A DNA stretch of 64,000 nt from Clostridia bacterium (lineage in GTDB: Bacteria; Bacillota; DAOUPZ01): assembly GCA_030625885.1 (NCBI GenBank), contig DAOUPZ010000002.1, forward strand, positions 62,001 through 126,000, given 5' to 3'. A program made the translations under genes and the position numbers. Within the stretch, counting starts at the first letter, position 1; the number at the start of each line of letters is the position of its first letter. Shown here piece after piece: positions 1-10,062 of the stretch. The notes beneath the pieces are model-generated. The model had not been told where the DNA came from. It was given only the letters and a program-made list of their open reading frames with translations, and searched no databases.

Positions 1-3000
1 GTTCTTTTAAATGAGCATCCTGATTTATATGAAATAGGAACATTGATTGGGAAAGATGAGTTAACATTAAGAACAGATGTTTTTACATATCATGATCCGA
101 TTAGCGATTTAGATAAGCGTGTTATACGTGAACGGAAACTGGTTGCAACACTTGCGGGGCAAAAAGCTGAATTGCAGAAAATTCTGGTGAATTCAGGAAC
201 AGGCAATCAAACCATACGAGCAAAAACACCTCGGGTGACGTTAGACCCACGCCAGGCGACGGCAGTTGATGTGGTTGTCACGGTAACAACAACGATTTAT
301 GAAGTAGACGACGAGGGCACTATCATAAAATCATTAAAAATATTTAGTGAAAATTCTAGGTCACCGATTCAGTATACCTACTTACCTGTGCCCAGTGATC
401 CTGAAATAACCCGCATTTTATTATTGGAGGATTATCAAAAGCCACAATGGCCGGAAGAAAATGATGTGCCGAAAGGAACGGTAGCAGGCGGTACAGAACT
501 AATCATCATTGGGGCTGATTTTAGACAGGACCCTGTAGTATATATTGGCGGGAATAAAGCAACGGTAACACAAATAATGGCTTTGTCAGGGGAAACGCAT
601 GGTAAGCCTAACGGTGCAATTATTGTGAGGACACCGTCTGCCAGCCAAAAAGGGTTAGTAACGATTCGAGTAGAAAATAAAGATAAAGATGAGAGTGGCG
701 GCGTTGCCGTTAAAGAGAATGCATTTGAATATGTTTCTAACCCTCAGATAGTAAGTATTACGCCTGATATCAGTCCGGTTTCAGGTGGTATCTATGGGAC
801 AATAACAGGCTCTGATTTTATGGTGGAACAGGATGAAGATGATCAGGTTATTTTACCTAATGTATTAATTGAGAGTCAATATGTTCAGGTGCGCGAGGTT
901 TTGGATGAAGATGGCAATCAGGTAGATGGCAAGAAAGTGACGTCTGGAACAACGATTAAGTTTTATATTGATGTTGAATATGATCATCCCGGGTTTGTAG
1001 CGGTAAAGATAGAAAATCCTGATGGGGGTCAAGTAGAACAAACTAATGCTTTTGAATTAAAGCCCCTTCCAGCTAAATCTCCTGTTATCACTCAGGTAGA
1101 ACCACTGAAAGGCTCAGTGGATGGGGGAGAGGAAATTGTGATTTCCGGAAGCAATTTTCATTTGGGAGATGAAACTTTGGTAACGATTGATGGCATACCT
1201 GTGACAGATCTTAATGTGTCAAGTAATGGGCAAACCCTAACGGGTAAAACACCACAGGGAAGCGAAGGTCAGAAACCCATTCAGGTTATCAATATGGATG
1301 ATGGGGGTGTAGCAACTTATACTGAATCATTTGAATATGTGCGTATTCGTACGACACCCGAAATTACAAGTGTCGTGCCCAGCCATGGAGGAAAAGGGGC
1401 GACCATATATATTTGGGGGCAGGATTTTGTAACCTCTATAGAAGAAAATGGACAGGTGATTTCTGAAGGAAGCTGTGTTTATTTAGGGGAAGATGAGATA
1501 CCGGCAGACGATATTATTGTTAAAGATGCAACCCGTATTCAGTTTAAGATGCCTGATTTGGGTAGGAAACCGGGAGAATATGTTGTTATCGTAACCAATC
1601 CAGATACAGCTCGTGCTGAATCTTCAGAACCGTTGCGTTACCAGATCCCTGACAGCAGTCCTCAAATTAAGAGTGTTTTTCCTCAAAGAGGACCGATTGC
1701 GGGGGGGACTATCGTAACCATTGAGGGAACAGATTTTAGAACGGATATAGAAGTTCTTTTTGATGGAATGGCTGCTACTGTATTGGAACAGGATAAAACA
1801 AAGATTATTGTAAAAACACCAGCTAATGCAATAGGAAAATCGGATATAATGGTTGTTAATTATGATGGGGGGAGTACCATCCGGGAAGATGCATTTGAAT
1901 ATGAAATACCCGGGAGTGAACCACAGATTATTTCTGTAGAGCCAGCAAGTGGTACGGCTGCGGGTGGAGATGAAATTATTATTAATGGGCGTGATTTTAG
2001 AATTCGCAAAAATGAAGACGGCCATTATCTTGACGGTAATGGTGATGTTGTTCAAGATGCTGCACAGGCTCAACCCCCTGAGGTATTGATTGGCAATGAA
2101 CGGGCATTATTTGTCAAGTGGATCAGTGACACAAAGTTAGAAGTGATAACACCTCCAAGCAGTGGGGGAGGTGCTAAGGATATTACGGTAATAAATGATG
2201 ATTTAGGGCAGGCAATTTTAAAGAACGGCTTTACCTATGTACAGCAACCTGTTTCTATCTCCTCAGTGGCACCTAAACATGGGGGGGCAGGAACATGGGT
2301 GATATTAAAAGGGAATCATTTTATTATGGAAAATGAGATGGAAAGTCCGGGCAGTGTTCACGATATTTTGCTTTCTACCTCCAAAACCAAAGTTTATTTA
2401 GGAAATTATCAAGTATCGGAAGCGGATGTAATTGTTGAAACTAGTTATCAATTGAAGTTCAAAGTACCGGATTTTGGGGAAAACACAGGAGAATATTCGG
2501 TAAAAGTTGAAAATCCCGATGGCGCCACTGCAATCAGCAGCGATCCATTTGTTTTTCAAATTCCTGATAGCCATCCGGAATTAATAGAGATTGAGCCTGA
2601 TTATGGGTGTACAGCTGGAGGAACATCGGTAGTGATTAAGGGTAGACAATTTTTGAATTCTGCTGAAGTTTATTTTGATGGAAATCTCTTAACGGATATG
2701 GAAATTAATGAATCAGGTACAGAAATTACTGGAAAAACGCCTTTAGGAAACCCGGGAATGGTAGATGTAACAGTGGTTAATTATGATGGGGGCAGCGTGA
2801 CATGGATGGATGGCTTTACTTATAAAAGTACAGGCAGCAATCCAATGATTACTGAAATAACGCCCAGCACAGGTTCAACACAGGGAGGAGAAGAAGTCGT
2901 TATAAAAGGAACAGATTTTCGCACAGGTGCGCAAGTCTATTTTGGACAGCGGAACGTGGGTAATCAAGCAGAGGTGATTGCCTTTGATAAGATAAAGGGG

Positions 3001-4032
3001 ACGATAACGGTTAAAACACTGCCTCATGACCCGGGGCCTTGTGATATCATCATCATTAATCCTGATCCTTCTTATGGGGAAACGGTATTTGAAAATGGTT
3101 TTACGTATGTGCGCACCAAACCGGAGAAACCGTTCCCATTTCGGGCTGTTCCAATCAGTGATCAAGTTATTATGTTGCAGTGGGCTGAGGCTCCAGGTGC
3201 TACTCAGTATGAAATTTACGGCAGGAGATTGGACGATGATACAAGGGATCAATTTATTGGGACCACGGGGCAATTAGAGTATTATGTGAAAAATTTAACC
3301 GCTAATACACGATATCTATTCAAATTACGTGCTTTAAATGAATATGGGGTATCGGCACCTTTCTTGGAAGCAACAGCCATGACGGAGATAGAGAGCGAGA
3401 CTGGACATGAGGTGGATGAATCGGCACGCGAAAACAACTATATTTCCTTTAAGGGTGACAGGGTGATCTATACGGTTGGGGAGAATAGAACGAACAGATC
3501 ATCCTATGGTATTGATCTTGATCAACGTGCATATACTGGAGTTAACAAAAAAGCGGTCAATGTTCCGTTTAATGTTATTGAAAAAGACAAACCTTTACTG
3601 ACTATTAAAACGGGGGAACTGGAATGTCGTTTAGACCCTGAACAGTTAGATAATGTCTATTTTAAAAGACTTTCTTCCTGGGAAGAAAAGAAAGCCTATG
3701 CACAAATTTTATTTGAAAAAGTAACGGGTCCTGATAAAAGCCGTTTGTTAAATCCAATTATATCCAAGATGCAATTGGCTTCACCGCTTATAAAAATTTC
3801 ACAGGCAGCAAACATAGGTCGAAAATCTTATGCTGTTCGGGAACTACGATCACCGACAAGGTTGACATTTTATTATGACCGGACTCAGATTAGAAATTTA
3901 GATGGATTAGGATTGTATTATTTTAATCCTGCATTACGAAATTGGGAGTATGTCGGAGGCGCTACAACAGGTAGTTGTATTCAGACACAGTTTAATAAAA
4001 TGGGTTATTATGGTGTGTTTTATAGGCGATAA
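1..4032 (+). CDS. Large IPT/TIG-repeat protein with fibronectin type III domain (5'-truncated by window edge)
   Basis: Frame open from base 1 (VLLNEHPDLYEIGTLIGKDE...), so the TTG at 43 is probably not the start. About nine repeats of P-x-I-x-x-(V/I)-x-P-x-x-G-x-x-x-GG-x-x-(V/I)-x-I-x-G-x-(D/N)-F, then an FN3-like segment. Confidence 0.85.
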   Translation, partial: VLLNEHPDLYEIGTLIGKDELTLRTDVFTYHDPISDLDKRVIRERKLVATLAGQKAELQKILVNSGTGNQTIRAKTPRVTLDPRQATAVDVVVTVTTTIYEVDDEGTIIKSLKIFSENSRSPIQYTYLPVPSDPEITRILLLEDYQKPQWPEENDVPKGTVAGGTELIIIGADFRQDPVVYIGGNKATVTQIMALSGETHGKPNGAIIVRTPSASQKGLVTIRVENKDKDESGGVAVKENAFEYVSNPQIVSITPDISPVSGGIYGTITGSDFMVEQDEDDQVILPNVLIESQYVQVREVLDEDGNQVDGKKVTSGTTIKFYIDVEYDHPGFVAVKIENPDGGQVEQTNAFELKPLPAKSPVITQVEPLKGSVDGGEEIVISGSNFHLGDETLVTIDGIPVTDLNVSSNGQTLTGKTPQGSEGQKPIQVINMDDGGVATYTESFEYVRIRTTPEITSVVPSHGGKGATIYIWGQDFVTSIEENGQVISEGSCVYLGEDEIPADDIIVKDATRIQFKMPDLGRKPGEYVVIVTNPDTARAESSEPLRYQIPDSSPQIKSVFPQRGPIAGGTIVTIEGTDFRTDIEVLFDGMAATVLEQDKTKIIVKTPANAIGKSDIMVVNYDGGSTIREDAFEYEIPGSEPQIISVEPASGTAAGGDEIIINGRDFRIRKNEDGHYLDGNGDVVQDAAQAQPPEVLIGNERALFVKWISDTKLEVITPPSSGGGAKDITVINDDLGQAILKNGFTYVQQPVSISSVAPKHGGAGTWVILKGNHFIMENEMESPGSVHDILLSTSKTKVYLGNYQVSEADVIVETSYQLKFKVPDFGENTGEYSVKVENPDGATAISSDPFVFQIPDSHPELIEIEPDYGCTAGGTSVVIKGRQFLNSAEVYFDGNLLTDMEINESGTEITGKTPLGNPGMVDVTVVNYDGGSVTWMDGFTYKSTGSNPMITEITPSTGSTQGGEEVVIKGTDFRTGAQVYFGQRNVGNQAEVIAFDKIKGTITVKTLPHDPGPCDIIIINPDPSYGETVFENGFTYVRTKPEKPFPFRAVPISDQVIMLQWAEAPGATQYEIYGRRLDDDTRDQFIGTTGQLEYYVKNLTANTRYLFKLRALNEYGVSAPFLEATAMTEIESETGHEVDESARENNYISFKGDRVIYTVGENRTNRSSYGIDLDQRAYTGVNKKAVNVPFNVIEKDKPLLTIKTGELECRLDPEQLDNVYFKRLSSWEEKKAYAQILFEKVTGPDKSRLLNPIISKMQLASPLIKISQAANIGRKSYAVRELRSPTRLTFYYDRTQIRNLDGLGLYYFNPALRNWEYVGGATTGSCIQTQFNKMGYYGVFYRR

Positions 4033-4048
4033 GTATTAGAATGGCTAT

Positions 4049-4076
4049 GGCCCTCATTTTAATTGAGGGCCTTTTC
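4049..4076 (+). terminator. Rho-independent terminator
   Basis: GGCCCTCATTTTAATTGAGGGCCTTTT. Confidence 0.8.
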
Positions 4077-4099
4077 ATCATTGCTGAGGAGGAAGAGAG

Positions 4100-6595
4100 A
4101 TGAAACGATATCTTTTGTTAATCATGCTTGTGGGTTTGATAGTATGTGTTTCTATGCCAGCTGGTGCACAAGAAAACGATGGTATTTCATATGGCCTCGT
4201 GTTATTAGAAAACATTCAATTTAACGATATTCAGAATCATTGGGCACAACAATCGATTGGTAAAATGACGGCTTTCTCCATCGTAAGGGGATATGGAGAT
4301 GGGGATTTCCATCCTGAAGCACCCGTTTCGCGTCAGGAAGCATTGGCTTTTTTGATTCGGCTTATGGGATTGGAAGACTTAGCCCAGTTGAAAGCTGAGA
4401 GTGAAGCGAGTGGCAGTACAGGTATATGGGATACGCCAATGGATTTTTGGGCCCGCGGGTATTATCTTGTTGCAGTGGAAAAAGGAATGATTACTCAAGA
4501 TGAAATGGAGAGTATAGACTGGACTCAGTCAGCCCAACGGCAGGAAGTTGGTGTGTGGACAGCAAAAGCGTTGGAAATGCAACCGCAACATGGAGCACAA
4601 CCGATGATTGACCAGTTTTCTGATTTTAAACAGTTTAATCCTTTTTACATCCCTTATATTGAACCCATTTTACAGAAAGAGATTATGGTAGGGCAAACGG
4701 CTCAAAGTTTTGCGCCTCAAGCAATCATAAAACGAGGAGAAATGATAACGATTTTAGATCGGATTAGTAATCGTTTTATAGGGGATCATGGGATCACACG
4801 TCATATGGGTACAGTTACCGGTCAGCGTTTGGGCGTAGAAAAGCAAGAAGATATGGATATTTCACATACAATATGGGAAATACAGGATCCTAGTGGTGAA
4901 TTGAATGATGTTGTCATGAAAAGAGGGAAAAAAGGAATTAATGAGATGATCTTGAACGATATGATCATTTGCAAAGAAGGGAAGTTTTCATTGAGCAACT
5001 TGCTTTCTATAGGGGATGAAATGACATATTTTCTTAATAGTGAACAGAAAGTTTTTTATGCAAGTGTAACGGGCCATCGGGAAGAAATATTAGAAGGGAC
5101 ATTGGAAGTCATTCAGGGAAATGAAATAATAATTTCTAGTGTATCTGGGCAAATGATTTCTGCTCAAATTTTGCCGGAAGCTGAGATTGTGGTAAATTTA
5201 CATCCTGGGAAACGATCTGATTTACATTATGGTCAGCATGTCATGATTTATCTTACAAATGGAAAGGGTCGTAAAATAATGAGTACCTTGAATAACGATG
5301 ATATTCAAGGATATATCCCCTTGGAAAGCCGTCAGTATTATGGGAAAGTATTGTCACTTGAACAAGATGAACTCACTATAAAGCCTTCTCAAGGGCAGGA
5401 AGTGACTTATTATGTAGACGCACAAACGCGTATTTTGAAGGAAAATCATCCTGGTTCACTGAGTCAAATTAAGTCAGGTGACTGGGTGAAAATATCTTTT
5501 GCTGACAAAGATACGGATTGGATTGATGTCATTGAGGTTCAGGGATCTGAAATGATGATTAGTCATATCTATAAGGGGTATTTAGCGAAAACTTACTATC
5601 CAAATCCTGAATGTTTGCTGGAAGATGTCTCTATATTGAACGAGACAAAGTGGGATTCAGGACCCGCACAAATGGAATTGGAAATGGCAAAAGATATAAA
5701 GGCTTATGATGGTGGCCGCCCTATTAAAGTTACCGGCATGGGAAATTTCATCGGCCAAGAAGTCTATGCAGCCACAGTCAATCATTTTGGGCACGAAAGG
5801 GTGATTCAATTACTTTTCAAGCAAGGCTATGAGAAAGCATATAATGATATGTTGGAAGAAGTAGATTGGATGAATGAAAATCTACGCCTTGATGATAAAA
5901 ACATTCATTATTCTGATGGTTCAATTTTAGTGAAAGAAGGACGTTTGATTCATCCATATAACTTGAGTGAGGATGAACAAGCATTTGTAATTTCTAATAA
6001 AGGAGATGACGTGCAGCAAGCAGCTATTGTTTCCATACAAACAGAAGAAATGTCAGAGTGGAACCTTTTTAGAGGACGTATTGAACATGTGTATAATGAT
6101 TATTTGATCTTGAACAATGATGAAGATTTAGCGTTTATCGAAGAACAGGATTGGAAACACGAGGAAAGCGATGACCCATTATTTATTAATGATGAAACAC
6201 GAATTATAGGCAGTGAAAATGAAATCATTAAACCTCAGCTCTTTTTAGATCGGGGAGAAACATATTATAGTGGGCAGAAAGTTTACTTAGTAACAGATAA
6301 AGATGAAATATTGGGATTGGTTATGACGACCAGAGAATTTTCTACTAATGCTAGGATTACAGTTGGAAAGGTTCTTAAACCAGTCGCAAACGGTATGATT
6401 GAGATAGAGCAAGCCAAAGATTGGAGCAGCTTTACCGGGCAGTGGCAAATGAGTTCTAGTATGAGCACCGTCAATATTACTAAGTCTCTGATCATTAAGG
6501 ATAAACGAGCAAGGACAGCAAATGATTTGGCTGCAGGTGATGATGTATACGTCTTAAGAGAAGGCGCTGATGGATTGATAGTTATTGTACAATAG
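4100..6595 (+). CDS. SLH-domain cell-surface protein with signal peptide
   Basis: Signal peptide MKRYLLLIMLVGLIVCVSMPAGAQ; SLH motifs (FNDIQNHWAQQSIGKMTAFSIVRGYGDGDFHPEAPVSRQEAL). Confidence 0.85.
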   Translation: MKRYLLLIMLVGLIVCVSMPAGAQENDGISYGLVLLENIQFNDIQNHWAQQSIGKMTAFSIVRGYGDGDFHPEAPVSRQEALAFLIRLMGLEDLAQLKAESEASGSTGIWDTPMDFWARGYYLVAVEKGMITQDEMESIDWTQSAQRQEVGVWTAKALEMQPQHGAQPMIDQFSDFKQFNPFYIPYIEPILQKEIMVGQTAQSFAPQAIIKRGEMITILDRISNRFIGDHGITRHMGTVTGQRLGVEKQEDMDISHTIWEIQDPSGELNDVVMKRGKKGINEMILNDMIICKEGKFSLSNLLSIGDEMTYFLNSEQKVFYASVTGHREEILEGTLEVIQGNEIIISSVSGQMISAQILPEAEIVVNLHPGKRSDLHYGQHVMIYLTNGKGRKIMSTLNNDDIQGYIPLESRQYYGKVLSLEQDELTIKPSQGQEVTYYVDAQTRILKENHPGSLSQIKSGDWVKISFADKDTDWIDVIEVQGSEMMISHIYKGYLAKTYYPNPECLLEDVSILNETKWDSGPAQMELEMAKDIKAYDGGRPIKVTGMGNFIGQEVYAATVNHFGHERVIQLLFKQGYEKAYNDMLEEVDWMNENLRLDDKNIHYSDGSILVKEGRLIHPYNLSEDEQAFVISNKGDDVQQAAIVSIQTEEMSEWNLFRGRIEHVYNDYLILNNDEDLAFIEEQDWKHEESDDPLFINDETRIIGSENEIIKPQLFLDRGETYYSGQKVYLVTDKDEILGLVMTTREFSTNARITVGKVLKPVANGMIEIEQAKDWSSFTGQWQMSSSMSTVNITKSLIIKDKRARTANDLAAGDDVYVLREGADGLIVIVQ

Positions 6596-6608
6596 AAAGG
6601 TGAAGGAT

Positions 6609-8153
6609 ATGAAAAGGATAATAGTATTCTCATGTTGGATTGTGACATTCTTTTTTAGTGTATTACCTGCTGATGGGGCAATTGTAACGCCTGGATATGA
6701 AGGGGGCGTACAGAACGAACAGACTTATGAGGAAGTGGTATTTATTACAGGAAAGCCGCTGGTTTTTACAGGGACAGTAAAAATAAATACACAAGGAGAT
6801 CGGATCAGTTATTCGCTGGGAAATTCGGAAGTAGGTGGGCTGCTTTCCAGAAGTATTACGTTAGATAAGACAGTGGAAGAGAAAGAAGGTCAAACCATTT
6901 CAATAACGGAATTAAAGCGCTACACGGAAAAAATTAAGATAGGTAATGATACTTATCAGGTAAAGGATGTGGAAGTCTATCCTTTTCATCAGTCTATTGT
7001 GACAGATCATAAACCTGCAGTGGATTATTACGCAGGCAATTGGGCAGGGTTAAAGACATATACGATAAATAAAGATGAGGGGACGGTTTCAGTCAAAGTG
7101 ACTGGAGAGAACGTAGGATATGATCATTTTTGGGGAAGTACGGAAACTCAGATCATTAAGCAGGTTATCGATTCAAAACGTACCCAAGTTGTGCAGCGAA
7201 CGGATAATAATGGTAATACACAAGATGTTTCACAGACGGTGAGTTGGATGGGTACAGTAGATCTAAACGTCTCATATAATCAAACGCGCAAGCTAAACTA
7301 TATTGATAATGAACCTACTCAAATCAGTTTTCGTGGTGGGTATTTGGAAACGACACAAGGAGAAAATGTGATGCAGTATAGCTATAGTTTGCCGTCATTT
7401 ACGGAGCAAACAACTGCAAACGGAGAAACCGAAAGTGTTGTGGATGAAAAGCATCGTAATCGAGGTTCAAGTGAACTAAAATTGCAGACGGTACCCACCC
7501 AGAGGCGGTTATCTGTCGTTCATTATCGTGATGTTGACGGTCATTGGGGAAAAGAAGATATTGAACAGCTGGCAAGTATGGATGTATTCACTCAAAAAGA
7601 AGGATTTTTTGGTCCTGATTTACCCATGACTCGAGCAGAGTTCGCAAAAGCGATTGCTTTAGCAGCTAATATGGTGACGGAAGAACCTGAAAATATAAAA
7701 GCTTCGCGTTTCAGTCGAAACAAGAATGAAGAGACAGCGGAAGAAATATTTGTTGACGTGGTATCTACAGATCCTTATTACCAATATATTAAGGAAGTAG
7801 AAAAACGAGGGGTGATTAAGGGAATTAATGAGAAGCAATTCTCGCCTCAAGGCGAATTAACCCGAGCACAAGCCATAACCATTATTATTCGTGCATTGGG
7901 TTTTGAGAATTTAGCACCTAATCCAGGTTATCAGACAGGGTTTATAGATGATTATGCGATTCCCTATTGGGCTAATGATAGTATTTATTTGGCGAATGAA
8001 ATGGGGCTGGTTCAGGGTGATGAATATGGTTATGTCATGCCCAATCAGTATATGACACGTGCAGAAGCAGCGGCCTTCTTGAATCGATTCATTCGATATT
8101 TGCAGGATGAGTTAAGAACGGATTATCGAGAAAGGATTATATATTTTCAATAA
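6609..8153 (+). CDS. SLH-domain surface protein, C-terminal SLH repeats
   Basis: Signal peptide; C-terminal VDGHWGKEDIEQLASMDVF...PDLPMTRAEFAKAIALA and two further SLH repeats; ATG at 6609 after GAAAGGTGAAGG. Confidence 0.85.
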   Translation: MKRIIVFSCWIVTFFFSVLPADGAIVTPGYEGGVQNEQTYEEVVFITGKPLVFTGTVKINTQGDRISYSLGNSEVGGLLSRSITLDKTVEEKEGQTISITELKRYTEKIKIGNDTYQVKDVEVYPFHQSIVTDHKPAVDYYAGNWAGLKTYTINKDEGTVSVKVTGENVGYDHFWGSTETQIIKQVIDSKRTQVVQRTDNNGNTQDVSQTVSWMGTVDLNVSYNQTRKLNYIDNEPTQISFRGGYLETTQGENVMQYSYSLPSFTEQTTANGETESVVDEKHRNRGSSELKLQTVPTQRRLSVVHYRDVDGHWGKEDIEQLASMDVFTQKEGFFGPDLPMTRAEFAKAIALAANMVTEEPENIKASRFSRNKNEETAEEIFVDVVSTDPYYQYIKEVEKRGVIKGINEKQFSPQGELTRAQAITIIIRALGFENLAPNPGYQTGFIDDYAIPYWANDSIYLANEMGLVQGDEYGYVMPNQYMTRAEAAAFLNRFIRYLQDELRTDYRERIIYFQ

Positions 8154-8178
8154 TAAATTTAATACTTATTGATGCAAT

Positions 8179-8229
8179 AAACCAGCTTTTTTGGGCAAAA
8201 TAGTTTTGAAAAAGCTGGTTTGTTTTTTG
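8179..8229 (+). terminator. Rho-independent terminator
   Basis: AAACCAGCTTTTTT...GAAAAAGCTGGTTT followed by GTTTTTTG. Confidence 0.75.
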
Positions 8230-8240
8230 TATATTATTGT

Positions 8241-8432
8241 TGTCAGTTCTCGGTTCTTAGCAAAAGAATAATTGCATTTTATGTTAATAAAGAGGTAATT
8301 GGAAGGAAGGAACTTTTTCGTTATAAAAAGATATATGAACAGAGAATTTAGTCCTTATTTCTGAGAACCGATGACTCAAAAATCTTTTCCCGAGAACTGA
8401 CAACCGAGAACTGACAACTAACAACCGAGAAA
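8241..8432. repeat. Heptad-periodic inverted-repeat element, type A (GAGAACT/GACAACT)
   Basis: Left TGTCAGTTCTCGGTTCTTAG; right CGAGAACTGACAACCGAGAACTGACAACTAACAACCGAGAA (period 7), preceded by ATCTTTTCCC. Confidence 0.75.
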
Positions 8433-8536
8433 CATACAATGAAGAGAGAAAAGCATAAAAGATGCAGGAATTTTCTGCTATTATAGCAAATAATTTATAG
8501 TTATCCAGCTAGGAAATAAGAAATGGAGGAAAAAGA

Positions 8537-9808
8537 ATGAAAAACTATAAAAAGGATATATTATCTAACGGAATTACTGTAATAACCGAGGAAATCTCCT
8601 CAGTTTGGTCTGCTGCTGTGGGCGTTTGGATCGCAACAGGTTCGCGATATGAAGATATCAATAATAATGGGGTGTCCCATTTTATTGAACACTTATTGTT
8701 TAAAGGCACCAAAACGCGTACAGCGACAGATATTGCAGAAGAATTAGATGCAGTAGGTGGACAGCTTAATGCTTTTACCAGTAAAGAGCATACTTGTTAT
8801 TATGCCAAAGTATTGGGAGAACACGTACCGATTGCCGTGGATATCCTATCTGATATGATTTGTAATCCTGCCTTTCCAGCTGAAGAAATAGAGCGGGAAC
8901 GAGGGGTTATTATTGAGGAAATTCGTATGTACGAGGATTCGCCGGGAGATTTAGTTTATGAAATGTTAGAAAGGAAAATGTGGGAGGACCATCCTATTGG
9001 ATGGTCTATTGCGGGAACAGAGGAACGGATGAAAAGCATTTCTCGCAAAGAGATCATGGATTACTTTCAAAAGCATTATTTACCACATAATATGGTGATT
9101 GCGGCTGCCGGAAATATTAAGCATGATGAGGTGATCCTACAGTTAGAGGAACATTTTAAATGTTTGGCTGGTAATGGGCATCAGGAACGGATAAAGCCTA
9201 GCGCAGCTTTGCCCGGTGCCATTGTAAGGAAAAAAGATATTGAGCAAGTCCATCTCTGCTTAGGATTAGAAAGTTATCATTTAACGGATGAAAGATTGTA
9301 TGCCCTGTATATTTTGAATATGGCTTTGGGTGGCGGTATGAGTTCTCGTTTATTTCAAGAAGTGCGTGAAAAACGCGGCTTAGCTTATACCATTTATAGT
9401 AATCAGGCACCTTACAAGGATACGGGCCTTTATTCGATTTATGCTGCTACCAGCCCGGGGAAATTGGATGAGGTATTGCAATTGACCCTTACTGAATTGG
9501 AAAAGGTAAAACATAACCCCCTGACGGAAAAAGAGTTTTTACGCAGTAAAGAACAATTAAAGTCTGGTCTCATTATGAGTCAGGAGGGAACAGCGAGTCA
9601 AATGTTACGTATTGGTAAATCGCAGCTTAGTTTCGGTAAAATTATGCAAACGGAAGAAGTCATACAAAAGATTGAAGCCGTAACCATGGAAGGAATTCAG
9701 TCAGTGGCGCAAGAATTATTTAATAAAGATCATTATGTTGTTTCTGTAGTTGGAAACATGGATGAAGATGTATCTCGGGAAAAGATCAATCAAATTTTAG
9801 GGAAGTAA
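8537..9808 (+). CDS. M16 family zinc peptidase
   Basis: HFIEHLLFKGT (HxxEH) motif; full-length M16 architecture. Confidence 0.9.
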   Translation: MKNYKKDILSNGITVITEEISSVWSAAVGVWIATGSRYEDINNNGVSHFIEHLLFKGTKTRTATDIAEELDAVGGQLNAFTSKEHTCYYAKVLGEHVPIAVDILSDMICNPAFPAEEIERERGVIIEEIRMYEDSPGDLVYEMLERKMWEDHPIGWSIAGTEERMKSISRKEIMDYFQKHYLPHNMVIAAAGNIKHDEVILQLEEHFKCLAGNGHQERIKPSAALPGAIVRKKDIEQVHLCLGLESYHLTDERLYALYILNMALGGGMSSRLFQEVREKRGLAYTIYSNQAPYKDTGLYSIYAATSPGKLDEVLQLTLTELEKVKHNPLTEKEFLRSKEQLKSGLIMSQEGTASQMLRIGKSQLSFGKIMQTEEVIQKIEAVTMEGIQSVAQELFNKDHYVVSVVGNMDEDVSREKINQILGK

Positions 9809-10062
9809 TTAAGAATAAGAAGGAAAAGGGAAAAATGAAGATTAAAAGAGGAAAGCTGTTTTTGCATTCTGTATACAAACGGTTCTACCCTTGCAAAACC
9901 TCATTTTAACCTTTATAATAGTGAATAATAGGGTTTTTTATAACCTGCTACGGAAAATGCAAAAATATTCAGTATAGCTCCTTTATTTTAATGTTTATGA
10001 AGGAGTCCTTTAAATATATTATGGTTTGAGCAACAGAGAACGAGAGAGTGAGGAGGGGGAAT

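Noticed and set aside
1624-2073. Minus-strand ORFs antisense to conserved genes (this one and many similar ones in the track)
   Set aside because: They lie opposite clearly conserved coding sequence, have no recognisable domain and look like antisense reading frames.
3026-3277. Plus-strand 83-aa ORF inside the IPT protein
   Set aside because: Alternate frame within a well-supported CDS; no domain signal.
8361-8432. CRISPR-like short repeats
   Set aside because: Repeat unit is 7 nt with no spacers of constant length; no cas genes seen. Explained by heptad arrays.
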